Origin: Aestuarierythrobacter sp037968495 | GTDB taxonomy: Bacteria > Pseudomonadota > Alphaproteobacteria > Sphingomonadales > Sphingomonadaceae | Assembly: GCA_037968495.1 (NCBI GenBank) | Contig: JBBKVP010000020.1 | Coordinates: 5,909 to 69,908 of the forward strand | Length of the DNA stretch: 64,000 nt | Reading direction: 5' to 3' | Shown: piece by piece, positions 16,893-25,339 of the stretch | Numbering within the stretch: position 1 is the stretch's first letter | How the letters are laid out: each line of letters opens with the position of its first letter | The notes under the pieces: model-generated | The model's database searches: none | Told to the model about the DNA's origin: nothing | The model's input: the letters and a program-made list of their open reading frames with translations, nothing else | Position numbers and translations under genes: made by a program

Positions 16893-17897
16893 ATGTCCGC
16901 GCTTGATCCGCGGAAACTGATGCGCGAGTTGAACGCATTTAAGGCGTCGCGGCCAGGCCGAAGCGTATGGGAGCTGGTAGCTACCCTCATCCCCTTCCTG
17001 TCATTATTCGCAGCGATATTGTTCGCTGTCGAAGCGGGCTATTTCTTCGCCCTCGCCTTAACGCCATTGGTCGGCCTCCTCCTGCTTAGATTATTCGTAA
17101 TCCAGCATGATTGCGGTCACGGGTCGTTCCTCCCTAGCAGGTTCGGGAATGACTGGTTTGGCAGAGCGCTCGGCGTGCTAACGTTTACTCCATACGATTG
17201 CTGGAAGCGTTCGCATGCGCTGCACCACGCAGCTACCGGCAATCTTGACGCGCGCGGCTCAGGCGACGTGGACACACTTACGGTTCGCGAGTTTTACGAG
17301 CGGACTCGCTTTCAGCGGTTTTTATATCGCTTCTACCGTCACCCACTTGTTCTGCTGGGCATTGGCCCCGCCTATCTGTTTCTCCTGCGCCACCGGCTCC
17401 CGGTCGGGCTAATGAAGGAAGGGTGGACCTATTGGGTAAGCGCAATGGCGACCAACGCAGGAACGGGCCTGATTTTGGGCGCACTTATCTACATGTTCGG
17501 AATAGGCGTTACCGCTTTAGTTTTCCTGCCAGTGCTGCTCGTTGCAGCCTCGACGGGGGTTTGGCTATTTTACGTCCAGCATCAATTTGAAGACGCACAT
17601 TGGGATAAGAGCGACAACTGGTCCTTCCACGATGCCGCCTTACGCGGAAGCTCCCATCTCGATCTCCCGCAACCGCTACGCTGGTTTACAGCCAATATCG
17701 GGATTCACCATGTGCATCATCTGGCTAGCCGCATCCCCTTCTACCGCCTTCCCGAAGTGCTGCGCGCGCATCCCCATCTGCAGAATTTGAACCGGTTCAC
17801 AGTCCTCAAAACAATACGGCCGCTGCGCCTTGCTTTATGGGATGAAGATCAAAGAAGGCTGGTTACCTTTCGCGAGGCATCCTTGATGTCCGTGTAA
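16893..17897 (+). CDS. Membrane fatty acid desaturase
   Basis: 334 residues with the three histidine boxes of acyl desaturases: HDCGH at 72-76, HALHH at 108-112 and HHVHH at 272-276, plus four to six hydrophobic helices between. The iron centre inserts a double bond in an acyl chain. The box spacing resembles delta-12/omega-3-like DesA relatives; the regiospecificity cannot be read. The start MSALDPRKLM at 16893 is preferred (CGGGAG just upstream) over an in-frame GTG at 16869. Confidence 0.85.
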   Translation: MSALDPRKLMRELNAFKASRPGRSVWELVATLIPFLSLFAAILFAVEAGYFFALALTPLVGLLLLRLFVIQHDCGHGSFLPSRFGNDWFGRALGVLTFTPYDCWKRSHALHHAATGNLDARGSGDVDTLTVREFYERTRFQRFLYRFYRHPLVLLGIGPAYLFLLRHRLPVGLMKEGWTYWVSAMATNAGTGLILGALIYMFGIGVTALVFLPVLLVAASTGVWLFYVQHQFEDAHWDKSDNWSFHDAALRGSSHLDLPQPLRWFTANIGIHHVHHLASRIPFYRLPEVLRAHPHLQNLNRFTVLKTIRPLRLALWDEDQRRLVTFREASLMSV

Positions 17898-18199
17898 TGC
17901 GGGAATGACGCCCGATCTTGGATAACAGTTCAGCTTGAGCGGCAGGAATTGGGTAGAAAGTGGACGTCGGATTGAGCGTCAGTCGTCAGTAACGCTGACA
18001 AATATCATGGTTATTGCTGATGCCATGGCGTACATAAATGCGCCTTCCATCGAACCAGATCCTACTTGCGTCTGCCACCAGATCGCACAGCCGCATCGAA
18101 ATTGGCAGCGCAATTCCATCCTAGGGATAAGTTGCTGTTGCTCTTTACGAAGTGCCTCGTAATGCGTTCCTATTCGTTCAAGCAATTGGGGACAAACTC
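17898..18199. other. Gene-free stretch upstream of the DUF305 fusion gene
   Basis: About 300 nt with no convincing ORF. A short palindromic element (AGCGTCAGTCGTCAGTAACGC region, about 17975-17996) and a weak match to the 51-58 kb repeat core (GGGTAGAAAGTGGAC, 17951-17965) are the only features seen. It presumably holds the promoter of the gene at 18200. Confidence 0.3.
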
Positions 18200-20632
18200 G
18201 TGAACAACATTCGCCTGGCTATCGCACTTCGTAAACTCACCGGAACCGCCGCAATTGGCGCTTTGGCTATCAGCGGCAGTGCCTTTGCACAGGATGTCAA
18301 AATCCTTCAACCGGGCGCGCCGGGAAAAGCTGCCAAGGAATTGACCGCTGAGCAGGCTGTGAAAATCGCAGACACGCGCTTCACCGAAGATGACACGAAA
18401 TTCATGCGCGATATGATCCCGCACCATTATCAGGCGGTGGAAATGGCGGCGCTGGTGAAGGGCCGCACCAACAATCCCGACATCGTGGCGGTTGCAGGCC
18501 GGATCGATGCTTCACAGGCAGACGAAATCGCCTTTATGCAAGGTTGGCTAACCGAACGCGGCCAGCCAAAGCCGAACCCCACTGCCCATTCGATGATGGA
18601 TATGTCGGGCAAAATGGCGGGCATGGCCTCGCCCGCACAAATGGCTGCGCTGGCGAATGCAAATGGCGCGGAATTTGACCGCCAGTTCCTGTCGCTGATG
18701 ATCCCGCATCACGCTGGCGCTGTCGAAATGGTCGAGATCCTGCAGAAGAAGTCCGGCTCGCTCTACGATCCTGTGCTGTTCGATTTCAGCAATGAGATCA
18801 TGACCGAACAGAAGTCCGAAATCGAGCGCATGACCGCGATGCTTGGCGCATTGTCATCCGATCCGCGCTCTTCGCTCACAGCCGGTTTCCGCGATGCGGG
18901 CGAAGCGGCCAGCAATATGGTTCTGCTCGCCAGCTTGCCCAGGCCAGACGGATTCTTCGACCCCGCCAATCCGACCGGAATTGCACCCAAAAAGGTGAGC
19001 AAGGACGATGAAGGCAAAGCGCCGGAGCGCGGGAACGATGCAAATCCCGAAGATGGCACCATTTTCAGCGACCGCTCTCCGCTGCTGAATTTCATGCAGA
19101 GCGATATGGCATTTTCTGGCGACACCTTGGTCACCGGTAATTTCCACGGCTTCAATATCTACAAGCTAACAGACGCTGCTGCACCGACATTGGTTAGCTC
19201 TATCGTATGCCCCGGCGGTCAAGGTGACGTGTCCATCGTGGGCGACATCCTGATAATGTCGGTCGAACAGACGCGCGGGCGCACCGATTGCGGCGGCCAA
19301 GGGATTGACGGCGATGTCAGCCCGGACCGCTTCCGAGGCCTGCGGATCTTCGATATTTCCGACCTCACCCGCCCTCGCCAAGTCGGACAGGTGCAAACCT
19401 GCCGCGGGTCGCACACCCACTCGGTTGTCTCGTCAGATGACACTTCAATCGTGGTCTACAATTCCGGTACGGCTGGCGTTCGTAGCGAAAAGGAACTCGC
19501 AGGCTGTATCGGCGATGTACCGGGCGATGATCGCACCGCCCTGTTCCGCATTGATGTGATCGAAATCCCTCTGTCCGATCCATCCAAGTCGCGGATTATC
19601 GATAGCCCAGCAGTCTTCGCTGACCCTGAAACGGGGCGGCTCGCTGGCCTATGGCTCGAAGGCGATCACGGCGAAGGAACGCAGGAAACCAGCACCACCG
19701 ACCAGTGCCACGACATTACGGTTTTCCCGACCAAAAACCTCGCGGCAGGGGCGTGTTCGGGCAATGGCATCATCTTCGACATCAGCGATCCGCGCGCGCC
19801 CAAGCGCATCGACGAGGTAGTCGATAAAGGCTTCGCCTATTGGCATTCCGCCACCTTCAACAATGATGGCACGAAAGTGATCTTCACTGACGAATGGGGC
19901 GGCGGCACACGGCCGCGCTGCCGGGTGCAGGATCCGCGCAATTGGGGCGCAGATGCGATATACAACATCGACGGCGGCGAGCTGACCTATGGCGGCACTT
20001 TTAAGCTTCCCGCCGCGCAAGGCGAGAAAGAGAATTGTGTCGCGCATAATGGTTCGATCGTGCCGGTTCCGGGCCGCGATATCTTCGTGCAGGCATGGTA
20101 TCAGGGCGGCGTTTCGGTAATCGATTTCACCGATAGCGCGAACCCGAAAGAGATCGCATTTTTTGACCGTGGTCCAGTGAGTGACGAGACCGCTGTGGTT
20201 GGCGGTTACTGGTCGACCTATTGGTACAACGGCAAAATCTACGGCACAGAAATCGCGCGCGGTTTGGATGTGTTGGAGCTTTCACCTAGCGAGCATTTGT
20301 CTGCCAACGAAATTGCTGCGGCAAAAATGGCCGACATGGGCGGCACCTTTAATCCGCAGCAGCAATTCCCGGTCAGCTGGCCGGATTCGCCATTTGTGGC
20401 GATGGCTTATGTTGATCAGCTTGCACGGAGCGGCGACTTCAAGCCCACCGATGCTGCTACCCTTGCAGGTCTGCTCAGAGCTGCTGATAAGCATATTGCG
20501 GCAGGTCAAAAGCACAGCGCAACCGCAGCAGAACTGCGCACCCATGTCGGGCATCTGGCCGGTGCAAAGGCAGGGTCACGCAAGGCAATGCTGGCTGCAG
20601 CAATGGAAACGCTCGCCGCCAAACTTCGCTAA
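18200..20632 (+). CDS. Exported DUF305 domain fused to an LVIVD-type beta-propeller
   Basis: 810 residues from GTG 18200 (GGGGA upstream); an in-frame GTG at 18152 would spoil the signal peptide. The signal peptide ends SGSAFA-Q at residue 30. Residues 55-225 are a helical DUF305 (ferritin-like) unit with two His-His motifs, MRDMIPHHYQAVEMA (His75-76) and SLMIPHHAGAVEM (His170-171). Residues about 290-750 form a repeat domain with blades ending LRIFDISDLTRPRQVG, IIFDISDPRAPKRIDE and VSVIDFTDSANPKEI, as in LVIVD propellers. It is probably periplasmic or surface-located, perhaps metal-binding. Function unknown. Confidence 0.82.
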   Translation: MNNIRLAIALRKLTGTAAIGALAISGSAFAQDVKILQPGAPGKAAKELTAEQAVKIADTRFTEDDTKFMRDMIPHHYQAVEMAALVKGRTNNPDIVAVAGRIDASQADEIAFMQGWLTERGQPKPNPTAHSMMDMSGKMAGMASPAQMAALANANGAEFDRQFLSLMIPHHAGAVEMVEILQKKSGSLYDPVLFDFSNEIMTEQKSEIERMTAMLGALSSDPRSSLTAGFRDAGEAASNMVLLASLPRPDGFFDPANPTGIAPKKVSKDDEGKAPERGNDANPEDGTIFSDRSPLLNFMQSDMAFSGDTLVTGNFHGFNIYKLTDAAAPTLVSSIVCPGGQGDVSIVGDILIMSVEQTRGRTDCGGQGIDGDVSPDRFRGLRIFDISDLTRPRQVGQVQTCRGSHTHSVVSSDDTSIVVYNSGTAGVRSEKELAGCIGDVPGDDRTALFRIDVIEIPLSDPSKSRIIDSPAVFADPETGRLAGLWLEGDHGEGTQETSTTDQCHDITVFPTKNLAAGACSGNGIIFDISDPRAPKRIDEVVDKGFAYWHSATFNNDGTKVIFTDEWGGGTRPRCRVQDPRNWGADAIYNIDGGELTYGGTFKLPAAQGEKENCVAHNGSIVPVPGRDIFVQAWYQGGVSVIDFTDSANPKEIAFFDRGPVSDETAVVGGYWSTYWYNGKIYGTEIARGLDVLELSPSEHLSANEIAAAKMADMGGTFNPQQQFPVSWPDSPFVAMAYVDQLARSGDFKPTDAATLAGLLRAADKHIAAGQKHSATAAELRTHVGHLAGAKAGSRKAMLAAAMETLAAKLR

Positions 20633-20949
20633 TCACGCAGCAGTGAGCAATTCCGCAGCATCGGGGCTTTGTTCGAGTAATTTGAGCAAGCCCCGTTCCT
20701 CGCGGCTAAGCCATACTGTTTGCGCCTTTTCGCATCGATTCCAGCTCCCAGAATATGGCCATTGGGTGCGAGGCAGAACCACGCAGCGGCATAGGCCGGC
20801 GGCAAGGCGATTGCATTCAACCGGCGCTTTTCCGCGCGGTCTTTGATCAGTTGGTCCTTCGGGCAATAATAGGCCCATCCGCGCCCTGCACCCTTGCGGC
20901 TGATGCCAAGCAAGGTGTCGTCGACATAGATGAGCTTGTCTGGGGTCAC
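20633..20949 (-). pseudogene. DNA topoisomerase IB remnant with internal deletion
   Basis: From GTG 20947-20949 the frame encodes the N-terminal part of bacterial topoisomerase IB (LIYVDDTLLGISRKGAGRGW, DRLNAI-like RRLNAIALPPAYAAAWFCLA, NGHILGAGIDAKRRKQY). At about 20716-20720 it switches to sequence that in another frame reads WLSREERGLLKLLEQSPDAA and ends in TGA at 20633-20635, resembling the family C terminus. The catalytic core, with the active-site Tyr, is missing: roughly 90 of the expected 330-350 residues remain. The junction is out of frame, so it is not functional. Confidence 0.72.
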
Positions 20950-21040
20950 GAAATGCTAACCCCCGGACATCCCTTGCGGTTCCAGATGCCTTCGCCCAAT
21001 TAAGATGAAACGATCTTGAATCCCTCAACAGGAGCAACCC

Positions 21041-21895
21041 ATGGCCGACCCGACCTACACCCCGCCCGCAGTCTGGACGAATGACACCGAAAATGGTGGC
21101 AAGTTCGCCAGCATCAATGCCCCCACTGCAGGCGCGCGTGAGGAGAAAGCCCTTCCTGTCGGCGATCACAAATTCCAGCTTTATTCACTCGCTACGCCAA
21201 ATGGTGTGAAGGCGAACATCATCTTTGAGGAATTGCTCGAAGCCGGTCACTCGGATGCAGAATATGACGCATGGCTGATCAACATTGGCGAAGGCGTGCA
21301 GTTCACATCAGGCTTCGTCGATATCAATCCCAATTCCAAAATTCCCGCCATGGTCGATCATACGGGCGACAATCCAATCCGTGTGTTCGAAAGCGGCGCG
21401 ATCCTAATGCATATGGCGGAGAAGTTCGGCAAATTCCTGCCAACCGATGCTGCGGCCCGCGCCGAGGTACTCAGCTGGTTGTTCTGGCAGGTCGGCAGCG
21501 CTCCCTTCATCGGCGGCGGCTTCGGACATTTCTACGCCTATGCGCCGGAGAAATACGAATATCCGATCAACCGCTATGCGATGGAAACCAAGCGTTTGTT
21601 CGATGTTATAAACAACCGTCTGAAGGAAACGCGGTTCCTCGGCGGCGATAATTATAGCGTAGCAGACATGGCTACGTTCCCGTGGCTCGCCCCATTCGTA
21701 ACTGGCGATATTTACGGCGAGGCGACCAAGTTCCTCTCAATCCACGAATACGAATCCGTTGCACGCTGGGTTGAGGAAATCGGCGACCGCCCGGCAATCA
21801 AGCGCGCCAAAATGGTCAACCGCACTTGGGGTGACGAGGACGGGCAATTGCCCAACCGCCACGGCGCTGGGGACTTTGCCGGTAAGGTTGTTTGA
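21041..21895 (+). CDS. yghU: Glutathione S-transferase, YghU-like
   Basis: 284 residues. It has a long N-terminal extension (YTPPAVWTNDTENGGKFASI), then a thioredoxin-like domain (HKFQLYSLATPNGVKANIIFEELLE, NPNSKIPAMVDHTG, VFESGAILMHMAEKFG), then an all-helical GST domain (YSVADMATFPWL). In YghU-type enzymes a Thr/Asn (here TPNG) replaces the usual catalytic Ser/Tyr, and two glutathiones bind, giving disulfide-bond reductase activity. A strong SD (CAGGAGC) precedes ATG 21041. A terminator follows at 21910. Confidence 0.88.
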   Translation: MADPTYTPPAVWTNDTENGGKFASINAPTAGAREEKALPVGDHKFQLYSLATPNGVKANIIFEELLEAGHSDAEYDAWLINIGEGVQFTSGFVDINPNSKIPAMVDHTGDNPIRVFESGAILMHMAEKFGKFLPTDAAARAEVLSWLFWQVGSAPFIGGGFGHFYAYAPEKYEYPINRYAMETKRLFDVINNRLKETRFLGGDNYSVADMATFPWLAPFVTGDIYGEATKFLSIHEYESVARWVEEIGDRPAIKRAKMVNRTWGDEDGQLPNRHGAGDFAGKVV

Positions 21896-21909
21896 GATTT
21901 ATGTGATTA

Positions 21910-21930
21910 GGGGGCCTCGCGCCCCCTTTT
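21910..21930 (+). terminator. Rho-independent terminator after the GST gene
   Basis: GGGGGC (21910-21915) pairs with GCCCCC (21921-21926) around a 5-nt loop, followed by TTTT, 14 nt after the GST stop codon. Confidence 0.8.
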
Positions 21931-21975
21931 CGGGCTTTTCTTTAACAACAAGCGCGCTATAGAGACGCCCGCTGC

Positions 21976-22050
21976 TGGGGCGTGGCCAAGTGGTAAGGCA
22001 CCGCTTTTTGGTAGCGGCATTCGCAGGTTCGATCCCTGCCGCCCCAGCCA
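21976..22050 (+). tRNA. tRNA-Gln (anticodon UUG)
   Basis: A 75-nt cloverleaf with encoded CCA. The acceptor stem TGGGGCG pairs with CGCCCCA before discriminator G and CCA at 22048-22050. The anticodon arm has stem CCGCT/AGCGG and loop TTTTGGT, giving anticodon TTG, and the T-arm contains GGTTCGATC. A 24-nt copy of its 3' part recurs 60 bp downstream. Confidence 0.95.
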
Positions 22051-22081
22051 GCTTTTAGCTGACAGAAGCGTCCGGTCAGGG

Positions 22082-22105
22082 CGCAGGTTCGATCCCTGCC
22101 GCCCC
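22082..22105 (+). repeat. Duplicated 3' end of tRNA-Gln (att-like direct repeat)
   Basis: Bases 22082-22105 repeat tRNA-Gln bases 22022-22045 exactly (24 nt covering the T-arm and the 3' acceptor strand, without CCA). Such tRNA 3'-end duplications normally mark the far end of an integrated element. Here only 36 bp separate the two copies. Confidence 0.75.
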
Positions 22106-22109
22106 GTCT

Positions 22110-22256
22110 CTATTTGAGCCAAAACCGGATGCCATAGGCCAATGCGCCTAACATCGACACGATGCCCTCCCAGATCGCAGCCATCCTGGCAAGCCGCTGT
22201 CAGAGCGGCTTTTGATCGGCACTTTCACCACCTTCGAGATTCGGATCAAAGCGCAT
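22110..22256 (-). pseudogene. DUF2474 (CydX-like) small membrane protein gene with nonsense TGA
   Basis: From ATG 22254-22256 (overlapping the cydB remnant stop, ATGA) to TAG 22110-22112, 49 codons. The frame reads MRFDPNLEGGESADQKPL, then an in-frame TGA at codon 19, then QRLARMAAIWEGIVSMLGAL and YGIRFWLK. In DUF2474 proteins encoded after cydB this position is normally Trp (PLWxRL), so TGG to TGA is the likely change. The remaining single transmembrane helix is intact. Confidence 0.7.
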
Positions 22257-22638
22257 CAGTGGTAATGGTGCTCGCCCACTTTCCCACGGAACACCCAATA
22301 TGCCCATGAGGTGTAAACGAGAATGATCGGCAGAATTATCGCCACGCCGACCAGCATGAATATCTGGCTGCTCTCAGGTGTCGCAGCGTCCCAGATTGTG
22401 ATGCTGTTTGGGACGATATAGGGGAACATCGAAATTCCAAGCCCCGCCATGCCGATCAAAAAATATCCAGCGATAGGAGAAATGGCCGGTACAGCCGCCG
22501 CCTCTTGATCGAAAACCCCTCAAGTACCGCGAGATAGCTCGCCAATCCGATTGAGAACGCCGGGAATATAAAATGGAAGCTTACCGTGAAGGTAAATTGG
22601 ATACGGGCGAGCAATAAAGCGACGAGACCATCAAACTT
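22256..22638 (-). pseudogene. cydA-cydB deletion remnant (cytochrome bd oxidase)
   Basis: Minus-strand bases 22638-22501 encode the start of cytochrome bd subunit I (FDGLVALLLARIQFTFTVSF, then GLASYLAVLEG), but the expected ATG is AAG (22636-22638). At about 22500 the frame shifts by 2 nt into the end of subunit II: PIAGYFLIGMAGLGISMFPYI, then TIWDAATPES and YWVFRGKVGEHHYH, stop at 22256. Most of both subunits, including all heme ligands beyond the first helix, is deleted, so no bd oxidase is made from this locus. Confidence 0.82.
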
Positions 22639-22693
22639 GGTGGCGCTATAGTGCGGCGGCGGAGATCAGCCTAGGTGTTTGCGCGCAAGCATA

Positions 22694-22741
22694 GTTGCAA
22701 AAAGCGCAATCAGGCATTGGGTGGCACCGTCCCGGCACCAC
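22694..22741 (-). terminator. Possible terminator downstream of the TonB receptor gene
   Basis: On the minus strand 22741-22732 pairs over 10 bp (two G-U pairs) with 22726-22717 around a 5-nt loop; a T-rich run follows about 15 nt later (22697-22702). The wobble pairs favour the minus strand, the direction of the receptor gene. Confidence 0.4.
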
Positions 22742-22762
22742 CCTATTCTGCCCATTCCCGTC

Positions 22763-25165
22763 CTAGAACGATTTGCGAACCGTCATCCCGATCGTGCGCG
22801 CTTGTCCGACCGCAAACCCCAGTCGCGCCCGTCCGCCGCGTTCACGGTCAAACGATAGCAGCGCGTTCTCGTCGAACACATTGTTGACGTAGGCACTCAG
22901 CGAAAGACCGTTGTCGAAATCAACGCCCGCACTCAGATTGACCAGTTGATAATCCGGCAATTCGAGGTCGATTGTTGTGGCCGCTGTAGCCGGTTGGCCG
23001 CCGAACGGCAGGCCGTGCACAAACGTGCGCGGATTGTTCTCTTGGTCCGAAGGCTGAGTGAAGCGTTTGCCAACATGCTGGACTGATGCCGCGACATAAG
23101 CATTCGTCGTGGCGCTGATTGGCCATTCATAACTACCCGCAGCAGAGACCTGGAATTTCGGCACAGATGGTAAGCGGTTACCTTCGCGGATACCTGTCGC
23201 CACCGTCAGAGCGCCCGGCAGGGTGGTGTCGAATTCCGCCTCGATCAAGCTGCCCGAAAGGGACAGATCGAGACCTAGCGTGGGTTCGATCCCGAGTTCG
23301 AATTCAACGCCCTTTGAATGCGCTTCTTCGACGTTGAAGACAATCCGTGAGGAACAGCTTCCTGCATCAAGTGTAACCTGCAGATTGCTGATATCGTTAT
23401 AAAACGCCGCAGCGTTGAAGCGGACGTTGCCAGTACTAGCTTTGACCCCCAATTCGTAATTCCACAACGTTTCGTCATTGTAGTCTTGAAACGCTCCGAA
23501 AAGCGCGGCGTCTGGCCCGTTGGGCACGCCGCCATCGCATAACGGTAAGTTGAGCGGATCATTGACCCCACCGAGGCGGAAACCCTTGGCCGCTTGTGCG
23601 TTCACGGTCACCGCGTCCGAGACTTCGTAGCTCAAGATCACCCGCGGCGAGATACCGTCTGATGCTGTGCTGTCGGAACGGTTGTCTCGGCCGGAGAATA
23701 GCCCGCCCGAAGTGAAGCTGCGCTCTTCTTTGAAATCATAATAGCGAGCACCTGCAGTCAGGGTCAGGCGTTCGGTAATGTCGAAGCTTCCTTCCCCGAA
23801 TACAGCCAACTGCTTGATATCGTAAGGAAGAACCGCATTGTACGGCGAATCCAGATTGGCAAAACCGTTGGCGTCGGCGGCAGATGTGCCGCCCCCCAAT
23901 GTGGCATCGGTGACAGCCGCATATCCAGGCGTTGGCAAAAGTTGGCTGTAGAAGCGGTCAGTGCTGGAATAGAAACCGCCTAGTAGCCATTGAAACCGTC
24001 CCTCGCCGGTCGAATACAGGCGTAGTTCCTGGCTCCAACTCTCGAGATCTGTCGTGTCGCGCAAATTGGATGGTAGCAATACACCAGCGTCGGGATAACC
24101 TAGATCGACCGAAACCGAGCCGGTCAGCGCGCTCGCATCTCGGCTGACCAGAATATCGCGATTTGTATAGGTTGATACCGACGTCAGCCCAATCGCGTCA
24201 CTGACCGGGATCTCGACCGTAAGGTCGCCGATCCACGTCTCGTCGACAAAACTCTCGCCGAGTAGCAAATATTGTTCGCGCTCATCAAAGGTCGTCGGCG
24301 GCGTATTAAATTCATTGGCGTAAAGATTGTAAATCTCCTGCCGGTTGAAACCGTTGGTTTCCACGCGCTGGTAGACCACACGCGGTGTAATCGCGAGGCC
24401 GGGAGCAGGTTCGAACCGAACTGCCACCCGCGCGCCGTAGCGTTCGCCGTCGTTGATATCTTCGCCGCCAGCAGGGCCGATTGCGTCAATGAATCCGCCA
24501 TAACGGGTATAATAGGCAACCGCGCGCAAGGCGGCGTTGTCGCCCATAGGGACGTTAACTGCGCCCTTCAGATGGCCGCCGAAATCGTCGCCATCCACCA
24601 GGTTCACATTGGCTTCCACCATACCTTCGGTCGCGCCGATCTTCGGTTGATTGGTGATGTAGCGGATCGTACCGCCGACCGAGCCAGAACCGTACAGAGT
24701 GCCTTGTGGACCGCGTAGAGTTTCCACACGATTGAGATCAAAGAGGTCAAGATCGGGGGTGAACAGCGAAAGCGAAATCACGGATTCGTCGAGATATACG
24801 CCGACCTGTTCCTTCACGCCCGGTTGATCGCGCACAACCTGGCCGGCTGAAACGCCGCGCACCGAAACCTGGCTCTGACCAGGCCCGAGGTTCTGCACCG
24901 TGAGACCCGCAACATTGCGCGAGATATCTTCGAGCGTGGTGGCCCCTGATTTTTGAATATCTTCAGCGGTTTGTGCGTTAATCGAAAAGGGGACGTCCTG
25001 AATAGTCGAATCGCGTTTGGTCGCAGTAACAACGATTTCGTTCCCGCGCGTCGTGCCGGATTCGGTGTCTTGCGCCTGAGCGGGCGTCGCACTTACTGCA
25101 AATGCAGTACCCGCGAGTAGTATCGCACGTAGATGATTTCCGGAATTTAATGAAGTGTTGGGCAT
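22763..25165 (-). CDS. TonB-dependent outer-membrane receptor
   Basis: 800 residues. A signal peptide ends TPAQA near residue 31. The plug domain starts with the TonB-box region NEIVVTATKRDSTIQDVPFS and continues RVETLRGPQGTLYGSGSVGG. The beta-barrel domain ends in the classic C-terminal Phe (TIGMTVRKSF). The substrate is not predictable; receptors with this VTATKR...QDVPFSI start in sphingomonads take up many organic compounds as well as siderophores. No transport genes flank it. Confidence 0.92.
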   Translation of the reverse strand: MPNTSLNSGNHLRAILLAGTAFAVSATPAQAQDTESGTTRGNEIVVTATKRDSTIQDVPFSINAQTAEDIQKSGATTLEDISRNVAGLTVQNLGPGQSQVSVRGVSAGQVVRDQPGVKEQVGVYLDESVISLSLFTPDLDLFDLNRVETLRGPQGTLYGSGSVGGTIRYITNQPKIGATEGMVEANVNLVDGDDFGGHLKGAVNVPMGDNAALRAVAYYTRYGGFIDAIGPAGGEDINDGERYGARVAVRFEPAPGLAITPRVVYQRVETNGFNRQEIYNLYANEFNTPPTTFDEREQYLLLGESFVDETWIGDLTVEIPVSDAIGLTSVSTYTNRDILVSRDASALTGSVSVDLGYPDAGVLLPSNLRDTTDLESWSQELRLYSTGEGRFQWLLGGFYSSTDRFYSQLLPTPGYAAVTDATLGGGTSAADANGFANLDSPYNAVLPYDIKQLAVFGEGSFDITERLTLTAGARYYDFKEERSFTSGGLFSGRDNRSDSTASDGISPRVILSYEVSDAVTVNAQAAKGFRLGGVNDPLNLPLCDGGVPNGPDAALFGAFQDYNDETLWNYELGVKASTGNVRFNAAAFYNDISNLQVTLDAGSCSSRIVFNVEEAHSKGVEFELGIEPTLGLDLSLSGSLIEAEFDTTLPGALTVATGIREGNRLPSVPKFQVSAAGSYEWPISATTNAYVAASVQHVGKRFTQPSDQENNPRTFVHGLPFGGQPATAATTIDLELPDYQLVNLSAGVDFDNGLSLSAYVNNVFDENALLSFDRERGGRARLGFAVGQARTIGMTVRKSF

Positions 25166-25339
25166 CGTTCTCTCCCTTGATCAGAGCGATTTAGTATCGC
25201 TTTCTTTTTGATATAGAGAGTTTGCTCATTCTAATGACGCAAAGCCAAGAGAAGATGTTCGTCAAAGATACGATTGCCTACAAACTGTATCACAACAGCA
25301 ACGTTCTCGTTTTCCTGTCATCAACGTGCCAAGTGGACG

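Noticed and set aside
21907..22122. Minus-strand ORF with GRQGSNLR-type repeats
   Set aside because: It is the antisense of tRNA-Gln and its 3' duplicate, a well-known false protein pattern.
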